A DNA stretch of 64,000 nucleotides from positions 1,240,001-1,304,000 of the forward strand of contig KV748185.1 in NCBI GenBank assembly GCA_001692895.1. The letters are read 5' to 3'. The translations under genes were made by a program, and so were the position numbers. Origin of the DNA: Cenococcum geophilum 1.58 (lineage: Eukaryota > Ascomycota > Dothideomycetes > Gloniales > Gloniaceae). Numbering within the stretch: the stretch's first letter is position 1; every line of letters begins with the position of its first letter. The notes below the pieces were generated by a model that worked only from the letters and a program-made list of their open reading frames with translations, had not been told where the DNA came from and made no database searches. This document shows positions 11,250 to 23,697 of this stretch, one piece after another.

Positions 11250-14200
11250 TAAGTTCTTTTTAATTTTAAGCTTCTTGCTATTATATTTTATATATTCATA
11301 TTAGGTAGCAGTTATTTATCTTTATATTATATCCATCTAACTAAAGTAGGCTATAAAGGATAGTCTTTATAGAATTCTTTAACTAAGGAAGGCGCGTTAG
11401 TCTTAATCTAGTTATAGGTTTCCTAAGTTTATATTTTATATCCTTCCTACTTAATAAGTAGTTTAAATTGTTTAGATCGTGTTTTCTATTATATATTATT
11501 AATTAAGTTAATAAAGTAAAAACCGTTACTATTATTAACAATTATAGAAGGTGGCGGTGGCACTTTATAAGTTATAGGTTTACCTTTTAAGGGTTATAGT
11601 AAGTTTATATAAAACGTTAGATGTATTTTTATCTTAGTTAGCAGTTTAAGCTTATAAGTATATAGGCTTAGTTTCTTCTTAATTTAGTATAGGCCCGTAA
11701 ACTTCTAGTCTAGTTTCTTTAAGGGTTATTAAGTCTTTAGGTTTCGTATATTTAGGTAAACTATATTACCTTCCTTAAAGTCCCACGCAGGAGCTTATTT
11801 TTTATTTATATACCATTCCTATACTATTTAAGCGTACGCTAATTTACTTTATAATAGTTCCGTTAACTACTTTATTTAATTAGCGAAGTTATATACATTA
11901 ATTAGCTAAATCCTCTTAATTATAGGTCATATTATATTAATTTCGGGTTATAGTTTAAATTTAAGTTAAGGGTCTTATCCGTAGGTTGCGTAGAATGGTG
12001 TTACGCCTATTAATTTATTTCTTATATTATTTACAGTAAACTTAGCTAAAGGTAGCTATTTTTCCTAGTCGTTTTATAAATAGGAGTAGTATATTTATAG
12101 GTATTGTTCTATAATCGCGTTCGCAATTTTAGTTTAACTATCTATCTCTAGATAAAATATAGTTAAGAGTTATATTTATATACTTAATCGTTTATATAGG
12201 GCTTACTAAAAGTCTAAAATAAACTAGCTTCTGTAATCGGATATTATTAAATTAGAAAGTCCATATAGCTTAAAAATGTACTTAATAAAATATTCGGCTA
12301 CTAATATTGCATTAATTAAGTCTATAGGAATTATATATTGCATTTTTATAAGATAGTTAATAACTACCATAATATTCGTAAACCTATTACTGTTAGGCAG
12401 GTTAACTATAAAGTTAATTAAAATATCTCGCTATTTTTGTATTAGAATTAGTAACGGTTAAAGTACTCCTTACTTTTTTATATAAAAGGTCTTCCTACGC
12501 ACGTATATTCTATATACTTAAACGTATTTTTGTATATAGTTATACATTATAGGCTAGTAATATACTTATTAGATAATCTTATAGGTTTTTATATAGCTAG
12601 GATATCCTACTATAGGGGAATTGTATATAAATTTAAGTATCTTAAATCGTAATGGTTTGGAATCCGGAACTACTATTTTCTATTAATAGTATAACCAATT
12701 ATTATAGATTTCGCATTTAGTAAGTATAATATCCTTATATTACCATTTCCCTATTTAAATCGCTTTTATTACATTTACTATCTAGGGGTTGTTCTTATAT
12801 TTATATTCTATTAATTTATTAATTTTTATATCCCACTTATTAATTTCTAATTTATTCTTATTAAGTTCCGCATCTAGAAATATAGGGCGTAGTTTCTTAA
12901 AGTATTTAAGGGGTAGTAGAATTTGTAATTAATTTATAATCTATTTATTAGAGGCGTTTATAGGTAAGTCCTATAATTATTATATTAATAAGTCGGGCTT
13001 CTAATTAAGTTTGCCAGGTTAGTACGTAATCTTAAAGTTAAATTATAAGAGATATTTGGCCCAACGAATTTAGCGCTATATTAATTACTTTATAATTATA
13101 AAGTACTATAGGTTTTTATAGTCCGTTAATACGTATATTAGGAACAACAATCCTTTAAGTTTTAAGCGCTATTATTTAAAGCATCTAATAATTATAAGCA
13201 GTTCCTTATTATATATTTTATAGTTTAATTTAGTAGGGGTAAGTTTCCGAGAAAGAAAGGCTACTAGGCGTAGCTCGCCGTTCTTATTATATTGCAATAA
13301 CACTCCTCCTAGTATATAATTAGATAAGTCTATTTTAATAATATATTCAAGGTCTAGATTAAAGTAGGTAAAAATTAGAGCAGTTATAAAACGATATTTT
13401 AGGTCGTTAAAAGCTTATTTACATTTAGTAGTCTATTTAAATCTTATATTTTTCCTTATTAAGTTTACTAATAGCTAAACAATTTTTAAGAAGTAATTAA
13501 TAAATTAATAGTAGAAATTTGCGAATTCTAGAAATCCTTAAATATCTTATATACTACTAGGACTTTCCTAGTTTACAATTGCAGCGATTTTCTTAGGGTC
13601 TATTTTAATTCCATTATAGGATATAATTAGGCCTAAGTACGTGACTTTAGACGCATAGAACTTATATTTCTTAATATTATATTATAAGCCCGCGTCTCGC
13701 AGGCGTTTAAGGACCATTTAGATATATTTCTAATACTTAAAAAGCAAAGACGAATAAATTAATATATTATTAATATATACGGTAATAAATATATTAAGGA
13801 ATTCGCGAAGCGTATTATTAATATATTACTAAAACGTATTAGGGCCGTTCTTTACACTAAACAGCATTACTAGGTATTTAAAAAGTCCCCATTATATACG
13901 GAAAGCCGTATACTTTTTATCTCCTTCGCGAACATGGATTTAATTAAAGGTAGCAACTATGTTAAGCTTTATAAAGTATTATACTTTTGCTAAGTAGTTA
14001 AGCGTTTCTTAAAGTAGAGGAATTAGATATTGGTTTTAAATTATAATCGTATTTAGGGCTTAATAATTAATATAGAACCTTAAGCCTCCTCTAGGTTTCT
14101 TAATAAATAGTATAGGTAAGGTAAATAGTAATTAACTAGGGCAAATAAATCCTTTCTCTAGGTGCTCTTTAAGGTATTATTATATTATAAGCAGCTCTTC

Positions 14201-14436
14201 TTATAATATACCGTATAACGGGCTAAACTTTAGCGTTATACTAGGTTTAAGTTTTATCTTAAAATCGTACTTATCTTAATGCGGGGGTAGTTAGTTTATA
14301 AATTGTTTCTTAAACGTATTAATTGGATTATAATATTCTTTAGGTATAAGAGGTTAGGGGTTAATATATTACTTTAGTTTTAATACCTTCTTAATATCTT
14401 CTAGTGTTATAGTAAAGATTTTATAGTCTTGTTTTC
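11250..14436 (-). pseudogene. E1 Pol remnant: RT, RNase H and integrase
   Basis: The minus-strand RT shows VYINNILIY (about 13,780-13,740), where YIDD has become YINN, removing both metal-binding aspartates by G to A change. Integrase lies in the part toward 12,000-11,800 and matches fragment E3 at 53,079-53,371. The coding frame is full of stops at former Gln/Trp codons. The 5' end of this part is cut by Copia C at 14,436. Confidence 0.82.
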
Positions 14437-14597
14437 TGTCGGTAGATATTCATTTTATATATCATATGCGTAGAGCACGTAATCTACGCGACATGCATAT
14501 ATATCACCAAGACGTATAGATAGAACGACAAGAATTTAACTACACACCGCACTACACATACATTACGTCCATTGCACTATATTAAAGCATACTAACA
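14437..14597 (+). repeat. 5' LTR of Copia C
   Basis: The 161-bp LTR starts TGTCGGTAGATATTC and ends GCATACTAACA, matching 20,451-20,611. Confidence 0.9.
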
Positions 14598-15004
14598 CTA
14601 ATTAGTAAGCGCGCACAGATTAGGAAACACGCAGATAGCTTAAAAGATAGTTATACTATCCACCTTACAGCAGATTGGAAGATAGTTGTACTTATCCACC
14701 TTTCGTATCAGCCTATTTCAGTTAAAGAGAAAAAGAGAAACCACCTAGGAGTACTTATCTGGTATCCACGACGACTTCTAAATATCTTATTCTATCTATT
14801 TCAGAAGAATTACTACGTAGAACACCTTACCCTACTTAAATAACTCAAACCGCCCCCTAAACCGCCTCCTTATCCACCTCCTTAACCGTTCCCCTATCTT
14901 TATCCTATAAATACCCTCACCCTTACTCTTACCTACCCAAATAATATATAAAATACAAGATATTAAGAATAGAGAAAGACTAGGAGAAAGAAGCAGCTAA
15001 ATAG

Positions 15005-18000
15005 GAAGATGGAATTAACCCAATAGAAGTCACTAAGGATGAGCTAACCGACTACGTACAATATAAGATATACGTATATACGGAGATATATAACTAGCTA
15101 GACTTAACACTTTAGGAATCGTTCTAGGAAGATTTTAAGGACTTTACGGTTAATATCTTTACGTAAGTCCCCTTATACTAGCTTTAGTAATTATATAACT
15201 ACCTAAATATTAGAGGAGTATGGGTTAATATTAACCATAAACGAGGCAAAACGCTCCCTTAGTCTTTACACAAAATAGCATAAAAAGAAAACTAAACTAA
15301 ATAGAGTAGAGAAATAATTTAATTAGCTAATAATAAGTACGGATTAACGCTATCTAGATTAATCAAGGTATATATAATAAAGGGCACTTTAGAGGAATAA
15401 TAACAAGCTAAAGCTACCGCAACCCAACTAACTAGTACACTAACTACCTCTACCTCCACACCATCTATTATACCTCAACTTACGACTACCTCTACCTTCA
15501 CACCATCTATTACACCTTAATCTGCAATAATAACACAGCAACTCTACGTATAACCTATAGATAAGGAGAACCGCCCTATCACTGCGACCGGCTATAGAAA
15601 GGAAATTACAAATGCAGCCAAGATATACACAGAGGAGTAGAAATACGGTAGCACAAATAAAAGCCTCAACTATAAATTAATAATATTCTATAATATCTAT
15701 AATTAAGCAGACGTACCCCAAAAAGCCTACCTTAAGGCATTCCCTACCATATTAAAAGGACTAGCTTTAAACCACTTCTATATAAATTAACTATCCCACC
15801 TATTATTTACTAAAGCTTATAAGCACCTTTAGAATTTCTTTAAAGGACTAGGATTTTAACGCAAGAATCTGGACAAGTAGAATACCGTTACACTTATAAT
15901 AGTAATGGCAGGAAATACAGATAAGTCTACAAGCAAATGCCTCCAATTATTAATCTACAGACTTCGTTAACTATAGTATAGCCTTAGACCTACCTTATAA
16001 ACTATAGACTTCCTTTATAACAAAATTGTTACTTCTTACCAGGGAATACTAGTATATAGATATACAGTCTCTAACCTACCGGATAACCTTAAAGCCCTTA
16101 TTAACAAACTTTAATTATCTATTATGGTATATAAGAAAGAGCATACGGAGAATATATAAGCTTTCTTTATAGACCGACAATTCTATAGAAAAGACAATAA
16201 CTACGACCACAACAACTATAATAACCGCCGCAACCGATAGAAACTACGTTGCTTTATATATAATAAGAAAGGATATCGCTTATAGAAACATACTAAGGAG
16301 GAGCAAGAAGAGTCTAAGACTAAGTTTAAAAATAAGGTTAAGAACCGCTTCTAGGAGCGAATAAAGTAATATATTATGGACTACAAAGGCAATAATAACA
16401 AGGATAATAACTTAGACAACAAGATTACCAACGCATTTAATACTCTAGTAGTTAATATAAACCCCAGCACTCTACTAAACAAGAACAACTAGGCTATAGT
16501 ATACTACACTTTATATAGTAAAATTAAACTAAATAATGCGACCGCTATAGCCTTAGAACTAGTTAACAGAGTATATAGCCACGTAGTCACAACTATTAAT
16601 ACCACAATAGATACATTCCTTATTAACATAAACCCGTTTACGTATAATATAACCTTATACTATACCTCTACAAAGTTTATAGGTATAATAATCGACACTA
16701 AAGCCTCTAAACGTTCTATAGCAGAATATGGTTAGTTCCTTACACTTTAGAGAATTAATAAAGTACAGTTAAACAAGTCCATAAGAGGCATAGTTGGCGT
16801 ACAGTTTAGAATAAGTTCTATATCTTCTATTAGTTCTATTAAGGTAGCTACACCAATAGGCACAGTAGAGTTTCACGTTGTTAAAGTTAACACTCCTTTC
16901 CTACTTTGCCTAGCAGATATAGACAACTTATAAGTATACTTTAACAACCTAAAGAACGTCCTAATAACCCCCTTAAAGACCGTACTAGTTATACGCCGAT
17001 TTGGACACCCGTTTCTACTATAGGATACCTTATTACATATATTTATTATAGAGTCTTTTAACTAAAACCCATGCTATTTAACTGACGTAGAATTGTGACG
17101 CCTACACCAACGCTTCGGATATCCATTAGTAGAGCGACTTAAGAGAATATTAGACCGCGCTGGCTATAAAAACGACGCTAACCGCAAAACCCTTAAATAC
17201 ATTACCCGCTACTACTTATACTGTTAAAAGTATGGAAAGTCACTAGGCAGATTTAGATTTACCTTAAAGGACGACGTTAATTTCAACTACTGTATTATCG
17301 TTAATATTATATACATTAATAGCAAGCCCGTACTTTATATCGTTAATAAAGGCACCCAATTTTAAATAGGTAGATGGCTATAGAATATTAACGCTAAGTA
17401 TATATAGGATATGTTATAAGTATACTAGATTAATATATACCTAGGCCCCCTAGATATAATTACATACAATATAAAAAAGAACTTCATTAGCAGAGAGTTT
17501 AAACAATACGCGGTTAATATAGGCACTACTATAAAGAGCGTACTGGTTAAAGCTTATAACTTAATAGGCATAATAGAGCGTTACTACGGCCCCTTGCGAT
17601 ATATATACTATATTATCACTTCTAAGATACTAGGAATTAATAAGGATATAGCACTGTAAATAGCCTTTAAAGTAATAAACAACTCCACAGAACCAGACGG
17701 CCTAATACCTACACTATTAGTATTTAGAGCGTACCCCCAAATAATAGAGTCCGATGTACCTTTACCTATAGTAATACAGCGTGCAATTACATTTAAGAAA
17801 GCTATAGAGGAAGTAAAGAAGATATAAGCGGAGCGCTAGGTCGCAGATGCACTTAATATACGTAATAGCCCTAGCACTACCGCAATTTATAATCTACCCC
17901 TTAACTCTTTAATACTGGTTTAGAAAAAAGGCAATATAGGACAACCTAGATACTAGGCAGGACTATATAACCTACTAAATATTAAAGGAAAAACGTGTGC

Positions 18001-19860
18001 TGTTAATCTACCTAGCGGCCCTACAAAGTTCCATAGCACTGTTGTTAAACCGTACTTAACAAACCCTAGAAATATTTAAGTTAAAGATATTTAAGTTAAC
18101 GGCACCTAAGTTAATAATATCTAAGTTAATAAAACTGTCCGTATATACAAACCGTCTACAGAAACTGCCTTTATATAGAAACCGTCCCTTACTAAAACTA
18201 GAGAAGCATAACTACCTTACTAAGGAAGAGGAAAACCCTGCAAGTATCCCCTTTATGTTAATACTGCCAACATTACTATATTCTTGTAAGAGGATAGCAA
18301 CTATAGGCAGTTTAAAACGTCCCGTTAAAAGGAAATTATAGAACTAATTAAAAAGGGCGTATTTAAAATAATTAACCCTTAGGACGTACCCGCAGGAGTT
18401 AAAGTTTTTAACTTATAATTTGTAGATAAGATTAAGAACCCTAGTACTAATAAAGCCTTTAAGAAATCGAGACTTATTATCTAAGCGTATAACGATCTTA
18501 AAAAGGGTATTATACTAACCTAGTTACCTACTATTTAACGAGTTAGCTAACGCCTTATTCTATATATTACAGCAATACTATAAGGCAATGGCACATAGTT
18601 ATACTTATAAGATATCTCCTGGGCGTATATCTAATCTCTTATAAAGCTAAATTGAGACTTCTATATCCGACCACCTTACGAGTTAGGAAGCTAACTAGGC
18701 ATTAAAAAGAACTTAATCCTAAAGGTAATTAAACCTTTATACGGTATTCCAGAAGTAGGCAATTACTAGTTTATAACCTACCATAATTATTATATTAAGG
18801 AATTAGATATAAACTCATTAATATATAACCCGTGCCTCTTATAGAGCAACACTCCTAACTACTTTAGTATTATTAGCCTTTAAACTAATAACACTCTATT
18901 TTTGGCTAATACCACCATTATAGACACGGAGCAACAATATCTAAAAAAGGCTTACTTTCTTATAAAAGAGTGTAAGCAACTTATGGTTAAGTAGTCACTT
19001 AAATCTAACGAATATATTATCTAACTCTCCTAGGAAGGCAATATTATAATAACCTAAAAATATTAGTGTAAGAACCTAAATACGGTTTACTTTAGCAAAA
19101 TAGCTATAACTATAAGCTTAAGAGGCATTGTCTATAATATACTAACTATAAAAAAAATAATACGTTACGCAACGCGTAAGGGGTATATATATTGCCTCTA
19201 TATATCAACTAGAAGCTTCCTTTAATCTCTCTTTTATCGCCCAGGTAATTAACCCTAAGAAGAAAGATATTACAGCACTTAATAAACGACTATAATTGCA
19301 GATTAACAATCCAATAAAAGGCCTTACGTTTGTTAAATTAGATATTAACATATTACGCCTACTTACTTTTATTAACGCCTTATTCACTAATAATAAGGAC
19401 CTCTTATTACAAATAGGATATATACTAGTACTAGAGGACGCATTATATAAGGCCAACATTATTTACTAGTTATTAATTAAGTGCAAAAGAGTCACTAGAA
19501 GCGTACTAGCCTTAAAACTTTACGCAATAGCCCACGGATTTAATATTGGCGCCGTAATTAAGTTAACTATTAAATAACTTCTATAGATCGAACTCCCACT
19601 CGTACTTTACACTAACTCAAAATTACTCTACAAATGTCTTATTAAGCTGGGCACTATATAAGAGAAACGTCTTATAATAGACGTTATGTCTTCGTAGTTA
19701 TACGAGCGTAAAAAGATTGCGGAAGTTAAATAGATTAATGGCGATAGTAACCCTACTAACTTAATAACTAAAATCAAGGCATCTACGGCTCTTAAGAAGT
19801 TAATTAATACTAATTACTTAGAACTGTAGGCTATAGAGTAAGTTAAACGAATATAAACGA
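15005..19860 (+). pseudogene. Copia Gag-Pol polyprotein remnant
   Basis: The polyprotein would have encoded capsid, protease, integrase, RT and RNase H. Seen in order: Gag from about 15,005 (TINEAKRSLS, later LPDNLKALINKLQLSI); a knuckle-like CFIYNKKGY near 16,250; protease IIIDTKASKRSIAEYG near 16,690, with Gly of DTGAS changed to Lys; the integrase zinc region LHQRFGYP (17,102) to YYLYC-KYG (17,220). The integrase core follows, where expected Asp, Asp and Glu read Asn (INSKP), Asn (ITYNIKKNF) and Lys (VKAYN). RT shows ILKVIKPLYGIPEVGNY, and TNNTLFL (about 18,880) where DD has become NN. RNase H has LYTNSKLLY and a final NLITKIKASTALKKLI. All changes are G to A or C to T. Confidence 0.88.
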
Positions 19861-19936
19861 ACTTAGATTTAACTTAGCGTTATAACGGTACTAAGGCACG
19901 CCACCTACCATATTCCACGGACCCTAAATTCAACCA

Positions 19937-19981
19937 GCTAATTAGGATTTTCTATACCCGGCATAGAAAATCGCTATTAGC
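19937..19981. repeat. 45-bp palindrome, Copia C copy
   Basis: The arms GATTTTCTAT and ATAGAAAATC surround ACCCGGC, extended by GCTAAT and ATTAGC at the outer ends. The length and outer sequence match the E1 copy at 11,059-11,103. It lies downstream of the RNase H end, in non-coding DNA. Confidence 0.75.
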
Positions 19982-20450
19982 TCGCTTACCACTAGCGCCT
20001 TAGCGGCCCTCGCGACATATCCACCTACCACCCCTAATAATTCTTCTTCTTCTCCTTCTTCTCCTTAAGCTTAGTATCTTTATTAGATAGCAATTGTTAC
20101 GGGATACCTCCGTAACACCTTACACACATTTACCTGTTTCTACCAACTTAGCAATTAGAGACTAACCGCGAGATAGCAATTTAACGGCAATCTATGGCAA
20201 TCTAATAGCAATCTAACGGCAATCTGCGGCATTCTGCTATATTCTGCCAAGTCCACCAAATCCTGCCAAGTTCTGCTAGGACTACTACCCTTTCTTCCCG
20301 TTCTCTTACCTTCCTTCCTTATAAGCGTTATATAACTAGGATAGGATTAAAAAAAAGCTATTATATACTATAGACGGAAGAGCCAGCTATTGCGTATACG
20401 CTATAAATAACGGGAATAGTACGATTTGGTTTCCTTTAGAGTTACTCTAG
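19982..20450 (+). other. 3' non-coding part of Copia C
   Basis: No coding sequence is seen. A pyrimidine-rich TTCTTCTTCT run occurs near 20,041. Repeated GGCAATCTA units lie at about 20,180-20,225, and repeated TTCTGC/TCCTGCCAA units at 20,228-20,282. The latter motif recurs in LTRs of other families. No clear polypurine tract is visible before the LTR. Confidence 0.5.
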
Positions 20451-20611
20451 TGTTAGTAGATATTCGTTTTGTATATTACGTACGTAGAGTATATAATCTA
20501 CGCGACGCGTATATGTATTACCAAGACGTGTAAATAAAACGACAAGAATCCAACTACACACCGCACTGCACGTACATTACGTCCATTGCATTGTGTTAAA
20601 GCATACCAACA
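20451..20611 (+). repeat. 3' LTR of Copia C
   Basis: The 161-bp LTR starts TGTTAGTAGATATTC, ends GCATACCAACA, and is followed by target copy TTTTC. Confidence 0.9.
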
Positions 20612-22455
20612 TTTTCTTACTAATAAATAAAAGGGTGCGGCTTATACCATATAAATTTTAAGGGGTTTTAATATATTATCTTCGCATTCTTTACCGCAAT
20701 TAGTAGTTATAACTTTATTATATTAGTTTAAGGTTTATAGTAAAGGTAATTTATATTATATTAAATTTAAATAGTTATATGCATGTTTATAGGGCAAGTG
20801 GTATTTTAAGTAATAACTTCGGCAGTAGATTGTACGGAATTTTAGTATTTCTTTAACCTAGCTAATTAAAGGGTTATATTGTTTTAGCTATCCGTATCTA
20901 AGTATTACCTTATAATGCTTTAAGGGTATTATAAATAGGGAAATATATTTAAGGTATTTGCCTATTTACATCTTTATAAGAGCGTAGTGCGTTAGTTTAC
21001 TATATATTAAAGGCTTACCATTAAAGCCTTATAGGCCTTAGGGTTTATTAAGTTTCTTTAAATTTAAGCGTTAAGTTTTCGCGTAGTTTATATTAATAAA
21101 GCCTATACTAATAGCTCCGCTATCTATAAGGATTTATACTTCCTTTTATTTTCTAAGTATTTAAATTTCGCTAAGTATATTAAAGGAGTCGTGTTGTATA
21201 TTAGCGCTAGAAGAGCCTAGACACTTATACTCTTCCACTTCTTATTCTAAGGCGTAACTTAGCCCTAAGATAATTCGTTTTCTAAATTAACTAAAGGTAA
21301 GACGCTTTATAGCAACTAAGTATAATTTATAAAATAAGTACAATTTAAGGACTAAAAAAAACTACGTTAGATCTTTTTAAAAGGGTAAGTTTAACAATTC
21401 CTTTAAATATATCCCTTTTTACCGCATTTAAAAAATTCTCTATTCGCGGCTTAAGTTCTTTATTTATTAGTTCCCAAGGGTGTATAGGATTAAGTAGTAT
21501 TAAGGTCTATAGGGTCGTATATAGGGCTTTTAGGTCTTAGAGACAGGTCGCGCTTTAGGGTATATACTAGTTTTATAGAGTTTTAAACATAAGGTATAGT
21601 TAGCTTTAGGGAATAAGTCTATTTATTATATTAAAGGTTCTTATTAATTCGTTAATATATTATAGCAAATTTGGGTAAGTCCTTTAGCAGTTCTCTACCT
21701 ACTAACTATGCTCTAATTTTATCTAAAATAGCTTAACGGAGAGTAGCAACTCTAGCGGCTTTATTCTAATCTAGTTCACTAATAAGGCCTAAAAATTCCG
21801 AAAAAAAGCTAATAAAGTCTCGGTTCCATTGTTATAGGTTTTTAAATTTAGTAATAGCTGTATATTCGCGGCTGGCGTTATTATACGTTCGTTTTAGTAG
21901 AGAGATAAAGATTTTAAAATTAACAAAGGTGCTATTATAGAAGAATAGGTCTATAGTTTATATAACGTCTTTACTTAAATAAGACATTCTATAGCTAATC
22001 TTGCTAGCTTTAGTAGGGTATTAGTTATAGTTTATTAAAAGTTTAAGATAGAGCTTAGTTATAAAGGGATATAGGTTATTTTAATTTCTATTAAATATTA
22101 GAGGGTTAAGGAGCTTTTTAGATTTTATAGTAGGTATAGGTTAAGTTACCGTTACTAGTTTAGGGTTTGTATTTAATGGGCCGGGTTCGCATATAGTTAT
22201 TTTAATTTTATTTACAGGTGTTATTATTAGGGTTTTTAATGTAAGCGCTTTAAGGTTACAGAGTTCTTTGCGTATTATTCCCATTAATTACTAGTGCTAA
22301 GCTTCTAATATCGCTTACTATTAGGCCAAAGCATTTATAAAGAACTGTTATATTATAGTTAACTGTTCCCTAACTAGGGCTATAATACTTATAGTTAACG
22401 CGGTAGGTTTAAGTTCGTTTACTATTTTAATAGTAGTTATTTTAATATAATGTAA
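20612..22455 (-). pseudogene. E1 Gag and protease remnant
   Basis: This is the continuation of E1 beyond Copia C. On the minus strand the zinc knuckle lies near 21,440-21,400 (KCGKKGYI then RNC after a stop, with His to Tyr). The protease follows near 21,150. The Gag body covers 22,440-21,450 and aligns with E2 Gag at 53,870-54,900. No frame is open. Confidence 0.78.
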
Positions 22456-22799
22456 TATAAGGGCGCAGAGAGACTTTAGGGAAGATTTAAAGGAATAATA
22501 TAAATTCTATCTAATCTAAGGGTATATAGCTTCTTGCTAAAAACAAAACGTTATATAAAAAAGAGAAAGGAATAACAAGAGAATTATATAATTAAATAGT
22601 TAGGGGCTTAGTAGTTAATACGTACGTATATACGCACGCGGTCTTTAACAGACTTTAGTAAAATTCAATTAATCTAGCAGAATTTGGCAGAAGTCGTTTA
22701 AGCTATTAGAATTCGGCAGAATTTGGTTAAAGCGTCAGAATTTATCTATCGAGTGTTTCACCGAGACATTCCTACTATAACTAGGCTAGTCTCGTTACA
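22456..22799 (-). repeat. 5' LTR of E1
   Basis: The 344-bp LTR has right end CTCGTTACA, followed by target copy ACATC (22,800-22,804). It is slightly better preserved than the 3' LTR. Confidence 0.88.
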
Positions 22800-23440
22800 A
22801 CATCTCTTTCCGTTTTAATTTACGTTTTTAATAGCTAGCAGCCCACAATTCTTGGTTAATAACTTACTACTCTAAAAATAGGCAAAGCTTATCTTCTATT
22901 ACCTAGGCGCCGTTTATATTACCTTTTAGTCTTATATACTAGTCTTCCTACTCTTTCTACTTTAGCTTATATACCCTTATAGTATTCTTTAAGCGCTAGG
23001 CCTTATAAATATTGTATAGCCGAGCCGTCTAGGTCTTAAATTCGTTCTGGAGGCTATAGGAGGAGGCTAGGGGAGCTTTATTTAACCGTAAAGTAGACTA
23101 TAGGGTAAGAAGATTCCTAAAAGACTCTATATCCGCAAGGGGTAAGGGGGAGACGCGTAAGCGTGGCGTGGGTAAATAAAGTTACTAAACGTGTAAAACG
23201 CGTAAATATTAAAGAAGAAGAAGAAGAGGGCTCTATATTATACAATTAGAATTACGGTAGGCCTTTCTATATAAAATTAGAAGCCCTGCGGGAGCTAGCG
23301 CGGGCATAAGGACAGGAGAGGGTTGGAAAATATATTGTCGAGGCGACAGTGAGGTCGAAGGCGCGCTAAGGCCCTCTCTACTAACCCAATACTAACCTAG
23401 GCCTCAAAAACGCGTCCAAAAAGTAGGGGCCACCACCAAA
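22800..23440 (-). pseudogene. Remnant X, upstream half (unrecognised protein)
   Basis: The minus-strand reading is mostly open apart from Gln/Trp-type stops: from about 23,120 it gives SFRNLLTL, NEFKT-TARLYNIYKA, LKNTIRVYKLK and VINQELWAASY, then joins the half at 9,943-10,590 across E1. The sequence upstream of about 23,200 is more GC-rich and carries a GAAGAAGAAGAAG run (23,214-23,227). The family is not recognised. The right limit is set by an 11-G tract (23,441-23,451); a Gypsy-type polypurine tract followed by an LTR start is an alternative reading of that junction. Confidence 0.4.
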
Positions 23441-23451
23441 GGGGGGGGGGG

Positions 23452-23697
23452 TGATATTTGGACGATATGTCGCGGACCCCGGGGGGTCGTGCGTAACCAG
23501 ATGTTATGCCAAGCCTAACCCCGACCTCCGATACCTGCACGTAATCTCTGTAGAGATACTAAGCCTAAAGAGGTATGGCCCCGAATCCTTCTTTTCTCCA
23601 CACTCACGACCTGCTGCGTATTTCGACCTCAGCCTCAAGAAGCCATGGTACATATCATTACAATTTCATCGCTAGAGCAGTTTTCGATACGTTCAAC
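23452..23697 (+). promoter_or_regulatory. Upstream region of the transcription factor gene, with a CGG-N3-CCG site
   Basis: The 246 bp have balanced base composition, unlike the repeats on the left. At 23,473-23,481 an inverted CGG triplet pair with a 3-bp spacer reads CGGACCCCG, the classic form of a site for a dimeric Zn2Cys6 regulator. It lies 217 bp before the chosen ATG, so self-regulation is possible. No convincing TATA box is seen. An in-frame ATG at 23,575 would convert the last 123 bp into coding sequence. Confidence 0.4.

Larger units (their letters stand above)
14437..20611 (+). mobile_element. Complete Ty1/Copia-type LTR retrotransposon C
   Basis: The 6,175-bp element has two 161-bp LTRs and a perfect target duplication TTTTC (14,432-14,436 and 20,612-20,616). 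Order: LTR, Gag with a zinc-knuckle-like motif, protease, integrase, RT, RNase H, long 3' non-coding part, LTR. Integrase before RT is the Copia order. It is inserted within E1 between protease and RT. It is less decayed than the Gypsy copies: Gag-Pol can be followed almost in one frame over 4.8 kb, but stops and active-site changes make it non-autonomous. Confidence 0.93.
10591..22799 (-). mobile_element. Gypsy-type LTR retrotransposon E, copy 1 (E1), split by Copia C
   Basis: Both ends are closed: the LTRs are 344 bp each (10,591-10,934 and 22,456-22,799) and the target duplication is ACATC (10,586-10,590 and 22,800-22,804). Without the Copia insertion and its duplicated target the element is about 6.03 kb. 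On the minus strand it reads Gag (22,450 to 21,400), zinc knuckle, protease (about 21,150), then the Copia interruption, RT, RNase H and integrase (14,436 to about 11,250), a 3' non-coding part with two palindromes, a polypurine tract, and the 3' LTR. The plus-strand copy E2 matches it throughout. It is inserted in remnant X. Confidence 0.92.

Noticed and set aside
19205-19459. 84-codon minus-strand open frame
   Set aside because: Antisense to the Copia C RT/RNase H region, whose sense strand has clear motifs.
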